The notes below the pieces were generated by a model. It searched no databases. It was not told the DNA's origin and saw only the letters and a list, made by a program, of their open reading frames with translations. This document shows positions 61,495-64,000 of a stretch of 64,000 nt of DNA, piece after piece (the first letter of the stretch is position 1; each line of letters starts with the position of its first letter). Origin of the DNA: Microbacteriaceae bacterium 3FA27C10 (GTDB taxonomy: Bacteria; Actinomycetota; Actinomycetes; Actinomycetales; Microbacteriaceae); NCBI GenBank assembly GCA_005502775.1, contig SCNI01000001.1:62001-126000 (forward strand). Reading direction: 5' to 3'. The position numbers and the translations under genes were made by a program.

Positions 61495-63963
61495 TCAGCT
61501 GCGACGGCGGGTCCCCGGCAGACGGATGCCCGACAGCAGGTTCACGAGCCGCAGGAGCTGTTCCGTGCGCCGGCGGCTCACCGTGGCGTCGCTCACCGTG
61601 GGGAACATGCGGAAATTCAGCTGCGCCACGACGTCGGCGGCCACGGCGTCGACAGGCGCACCCTCGGGAGCGCCGATCGTCTTGATCGCCTCGCGCTTGA
61701 GGTAGCGCGCCAGAATGCGCCCCACCGGGGTGTGCCGCATGTCACGGACCGCCGTGTCGAGCGTGTACTCCCCCGGCCACGCTCCCGAGTTCGGCGGCAG
61801 CGGGTGACCCAGCAGGCGCTCGAAGTCGCCGGCGGTGAATCCCCGCTCGCGCGACGGGGAACGATACGCCGGGATGCCCGTGGGCACCGAGGCGCCCTCG
61901 ACGCCGGCCGGCCCGTCTGCGCCCGCTCCCGCGAGCCCGATGCTCCCGCTCCACACCACGTCCCGCGACGAGCGCGCCACCCGCACCTCGAACCTCCCCG
62001 GCTCGAGCGTCCACGAATGCCTCGCCGGGTCCCAGTACGAGAACGCACGGGGGTCGAGCACGATCGACACCCGCTCCGACTCGCCCGGCAGAAGCGACAC
62101 CTTGGCGAAGCCGCGCAGCTCCTGCTCCGGCCGGAACAGCGTCGACTCGACGTCGTGCACGTAGACCTGCACCACATCGCTGCCCGCGCGCTCCCCCGTG
62201 TTCGCGACGAGGAGTTCGATCACGGCCGACGCGCCGTCCGCACCCTCCGCGATCGACACATCCGTCCACGCGAAGCTCGTGTACGAGAGCCCATGCCCGA
62301 ACGGGAATGCCACCGTCTCACCCACCGTGTCGAAGTACCGGTAGCCCAGGTACAGACTCTCCCGGTACTCCACCGTGGCCGGCCCGTTCGGCATCGCCGA
62401 CACCGGATGCGTGGCATAGCTCACCGGGAACGTCTCGGCCAGCCGTCCCCCCGGCTCCGCCTCGCCCACCAGCACCGCGGAGAGCGCACCGCCGCCCGCC
62501 TGCCCGCCGAGGTAGGCCTCCACCACGGCCGGCACCGAGTCGAGCCAGGGCAGCTCCACCGGCGACCCGTTCTGCAGCACGACCACCGTCGCGGGATTCG
62601 CCGCGACCACGGTCGCCACGAGCCGCTCGTGCGACTCGGGCAGCCGCAGGTGCGCCCGGTCGACGCCTTCGGTCTCGAAGGTCTCCGGCAGGCCCACCAC
62701 CACGATCGCGACCTCCGACGAGCGTGCCGCCTCCGCCGCCCGGGCCAGCAGAGCGGCGTTCGTGGTGTTGTGCGTGCGGTCGTAGCCGGAGGCGTACCGA
62801 ACCGGTGACGCACCGCGCGCCTCGGTGAGCGCCTCCAGCAACGTCTCGACGCGCGTCGGCACCACGTGCGAGCTCCCCGCGCCCTGGAAGCGCGGTTCCT
62901 GCGCGAACGCCCCGATCACGGCGACGCTCGCCCCCGCCGCCAGCGGAAGCAGCGCCCGGGCCGCGGCCGATCCGTTCTCCACCGGCTCGTTCTTGAGCAG
63001 CACCGTGCCGGCGGCCGCCGCCCGCCGCGCGAGCCGGTGGTGCGCCTCCAGGTCGACGGGCTTGCGGTCCGGCCGCGCCGGCCCGCCGAACCGCGCCACG
63101 AGATCCAGGATGCGCGTCACGGCCGCATCCAGGTCCGCCCGCGCGAGCGCCCCCGAGGCGAGCGCGCGGAGCAGGTACTCGTCGTCGTCCCGCCCGAGCC
63201 CCGGCATGGCGAGGTCGTTGCCGGCGGGCAGCGAGACCGCGCGGTCCCACACCGCGCCCCAGTCGGAGACGACGACCCCGTCGAAGCCCCACTCCCCGCG
63301 GAGCACATCGCGCAGCAGCCAGCCGTTCTCGGTGCAGTGCTCCCCGTTCAGCTGGTTGTAGGCCGCCATCACCGTGGCAGGCCGCTCCTGGATCACGGTG
63401 TGCTCGAAGCTCGCGAGGTACAGCTCGCGCAGTGCTCGTTCGTCGACCACAGCGTTCACCCCGTAGCGGCGCTGCTCCGTGTTGTTCGCTGCGAGGTGCT
63501 TGAGCGAGGCGCCTACACCGGTGCCCTGCACCCCGCGCACCCAGGCGGCGCCGAGCCGGCCGGCGATGAGCGGGTCCTCCGAGAAGTACTCGAAGTTCCG
63601 CCCGCCCACCGGCGTGCGTTTGAGGTTCACCCCCGGCCCGAGCAGCACGGCGATGCCGTGCGACGCCGCCTCGCGCCCGAGCGCCTCCCCCACCTCCTGC
63701 ACGAGTGCCGCATCCCAGGTCGACCCGAGCGTCACGGCGGTAGGGAAGCAGGTCGCCGGATGCGAGTCGAACATCGACATCCCCGAGCCGTCGTGCGGCT
63801 TCCGTACCCCGTGCGGCCCGTCGCCGAGCCGGAGGGCCGGGATCCCGGCGCGCGGAATCGCGGGCGTGCTCCAGGCATCCGCCCCGGCGGTGAGCGCCAC
63901 CTTCTCGGCGTCGGTCAGCTGCCCGAGCAGCGCGGCGATCTCGGCGGACGTCATGGCTGTCAT
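61495..63963 (-). CDS. Glycoside hydrolase family 3 beta-glucosidase
   Basis: 822-aa enzyme in the standard order: GH3 N-terminal barrel (about 40-290) with the nucleophile D234 in VVSDWGA, C-terminal sandwich (about 320-550), then a fibronectin-III-like domain (about 600-670). The extra ~130 residues at the end (VGRILARYLKREAIKTIG...) are a tail found in some actinobacterial GH3 enzymes. No signal peptide, so it splits imported oligosaccharides. GGAAG precedes the ATG; a TAGCAT box is 8 nt upstream. No transporter is visible before the window ends. Confidence 0.92.
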   Translation of the reverse strand: MTAMTSAEIAALLGQLTDAEKVALTAGADAWSTPAIPRAGIPALRLGDGPHGVRKPHDGSGMSMFDSHPATCFPTAVTLGSTWDAALVQEVGEALGREAASHGIAVLLGPGVNLKRTPVGGRNFEYFSEDPLIAGRLGAAWVRGVQGTGVGASLKHLAANNTEQRRYGVNAVVDERALRELYLASFEHTVIQERPATVMAAYNQLNGEHCTENGWLLRDVLRGEWGFDGVVVSDWGAVWDRAVSLPAGNDLAMPGLGRDDDEYLLRALASGALARADLDAAVTRILDLVARFGGPARPDRKPVDLEAHHRLARRAAAAGTVLLKNEPVENGSAAARALLPLAAGASVAVIGAFAQEPRFQGAGSSHVVPTRVETLLEALTEARGASPVRYASGYDRTHNTTNAALLARAAEAARSSEVAIVVVGLPETFETEGVDRAHLRLPESHERLVATVVAANPATVVVLQNGSPVELPWLDSVPAVVEAYLGGQAGGGALSAVLVGEAEPGGRLAETFPVSYATHPVSAMPNGPATVEYRESLYLGYRYFDTVGETVAFPFGHGLSYTSFAWTDVSIAEGADGASAVIELLVANTGERAGSDVVQVYVHDVESTLFRPEQELRGFAKVSLLPGESERVSIVLDPRAFSYWDPARHSWTLEPGRFEVRVARSSRDVVWSGSIGLAGAGADGPAGVEGASVPTGIPAYRSPSRERGFTAGDFERLLGHPLPPNSGAWPGEYTLDTAVRDMRHTPVGRILARYLKREAIKTIGAPEGAPVDAVAADVVAQLNFRMFPTVSDATVSRRRTEQLLRLVNLLSGIRLPGTRRRS

Positions 63964-64000
63964 GTGCTTCCATGCTATGACCCGGATGCGCGCTCCCGGC

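Overview
This window is high-GC DNA from an actinobacterium. Three things point to the family Microbacteriaceae (inference, not proven here): the conserved run trpD / ctaE-qcrCAB / ctaFDC / erpA / M20 peptidase / DUF3043 / pyrD-nrdR-hisD / dnaE; a DUF222-HNH endonuclease gene; and many genes whose start codon lies only 6-8 nt after a TANNNT-type -10 box, the leaderless layout common in actinobacteria. I recognised no rRNA, tRNA, CRISPR array, prophage or insertion sequence.

Region 1 (1-25 kb) is mostly housekeeping. Glycerol uptake and phosphorylation (glpF, glpK) are followed by tryptophan synthesis (trpD, divergent). Next come the complete cytochrome bcc-aa3 respiratory branch (ctaE-qcrC-qcrA-qcrB on +, ctaF-ctaD-ctaC on -, convergent and closed by strong hairpin terminators), Fe-S insertion (erpA), a dipeptidase, a DUF3043 membrane protein, pyrD, nrdR and hisD, then the replicative polymerase dnaE. 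Between hisD and dnaE lie a TetR/NmrA pair and a short scar holding the C-terminal ends of two dead genes.

Region 2 (23-40 kb) is accessory metabolism and regulation: an SDR/XRE divergent pair, a renalase-like flavoprotein, a patatin-like protein behind a tiny leader ORF, a VOC-HxlR pair, and a four-gene catabolic operon (amidohydrolase, DUF59 protein, zinc alcohol dehydrogenase, GldA-type dehydrogenase) with a divergent GAF/Fis activator. The first three operon genes and the activator match the accessory part of actinobacterial propane monooxygenase (mim/prm) loci, but no monooxygenase subunit is present. Then come a luciferase-like flavoprotein, an RlaP-type nucleotidyltransferase, an exported AroQ-gamma-like chorismate mutase and a DUF222-HNH gene with a frameshifted tail.

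Region 3 (40-50 kb) holds a processive-type GT2 glycosyltransferase translationally coupled to a secreted GH18 protein with two chitin-binding-like modules, a convergent large orphan sensor kinase with two membrane modules, pgi, and an SPFH protein followed by a small ribbon-helix-helix protein behind a perfect 16-bp palindrome.

Region 4 (50-64 kb) is a patchwork of small regulator/effector pairs with readable operators: a second methionine aminopeptidase with a divergent XRE protein, MarR-MATE, XRE-SDR with a frameshifted XRE gene, and DUF4097 with an RHH protein. It also has VOC proteins, a DHFR-like protein, DUF2200, a carboxylesterase and a GH3 beta-glucosidase. Several gene remnants (VOC, PIN, alpha/beta hydrolase, XRE) show recent decay. 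A ~73-nt nested inverted repeat occurs twice between genes (8.2 kb and 19.5 kb).
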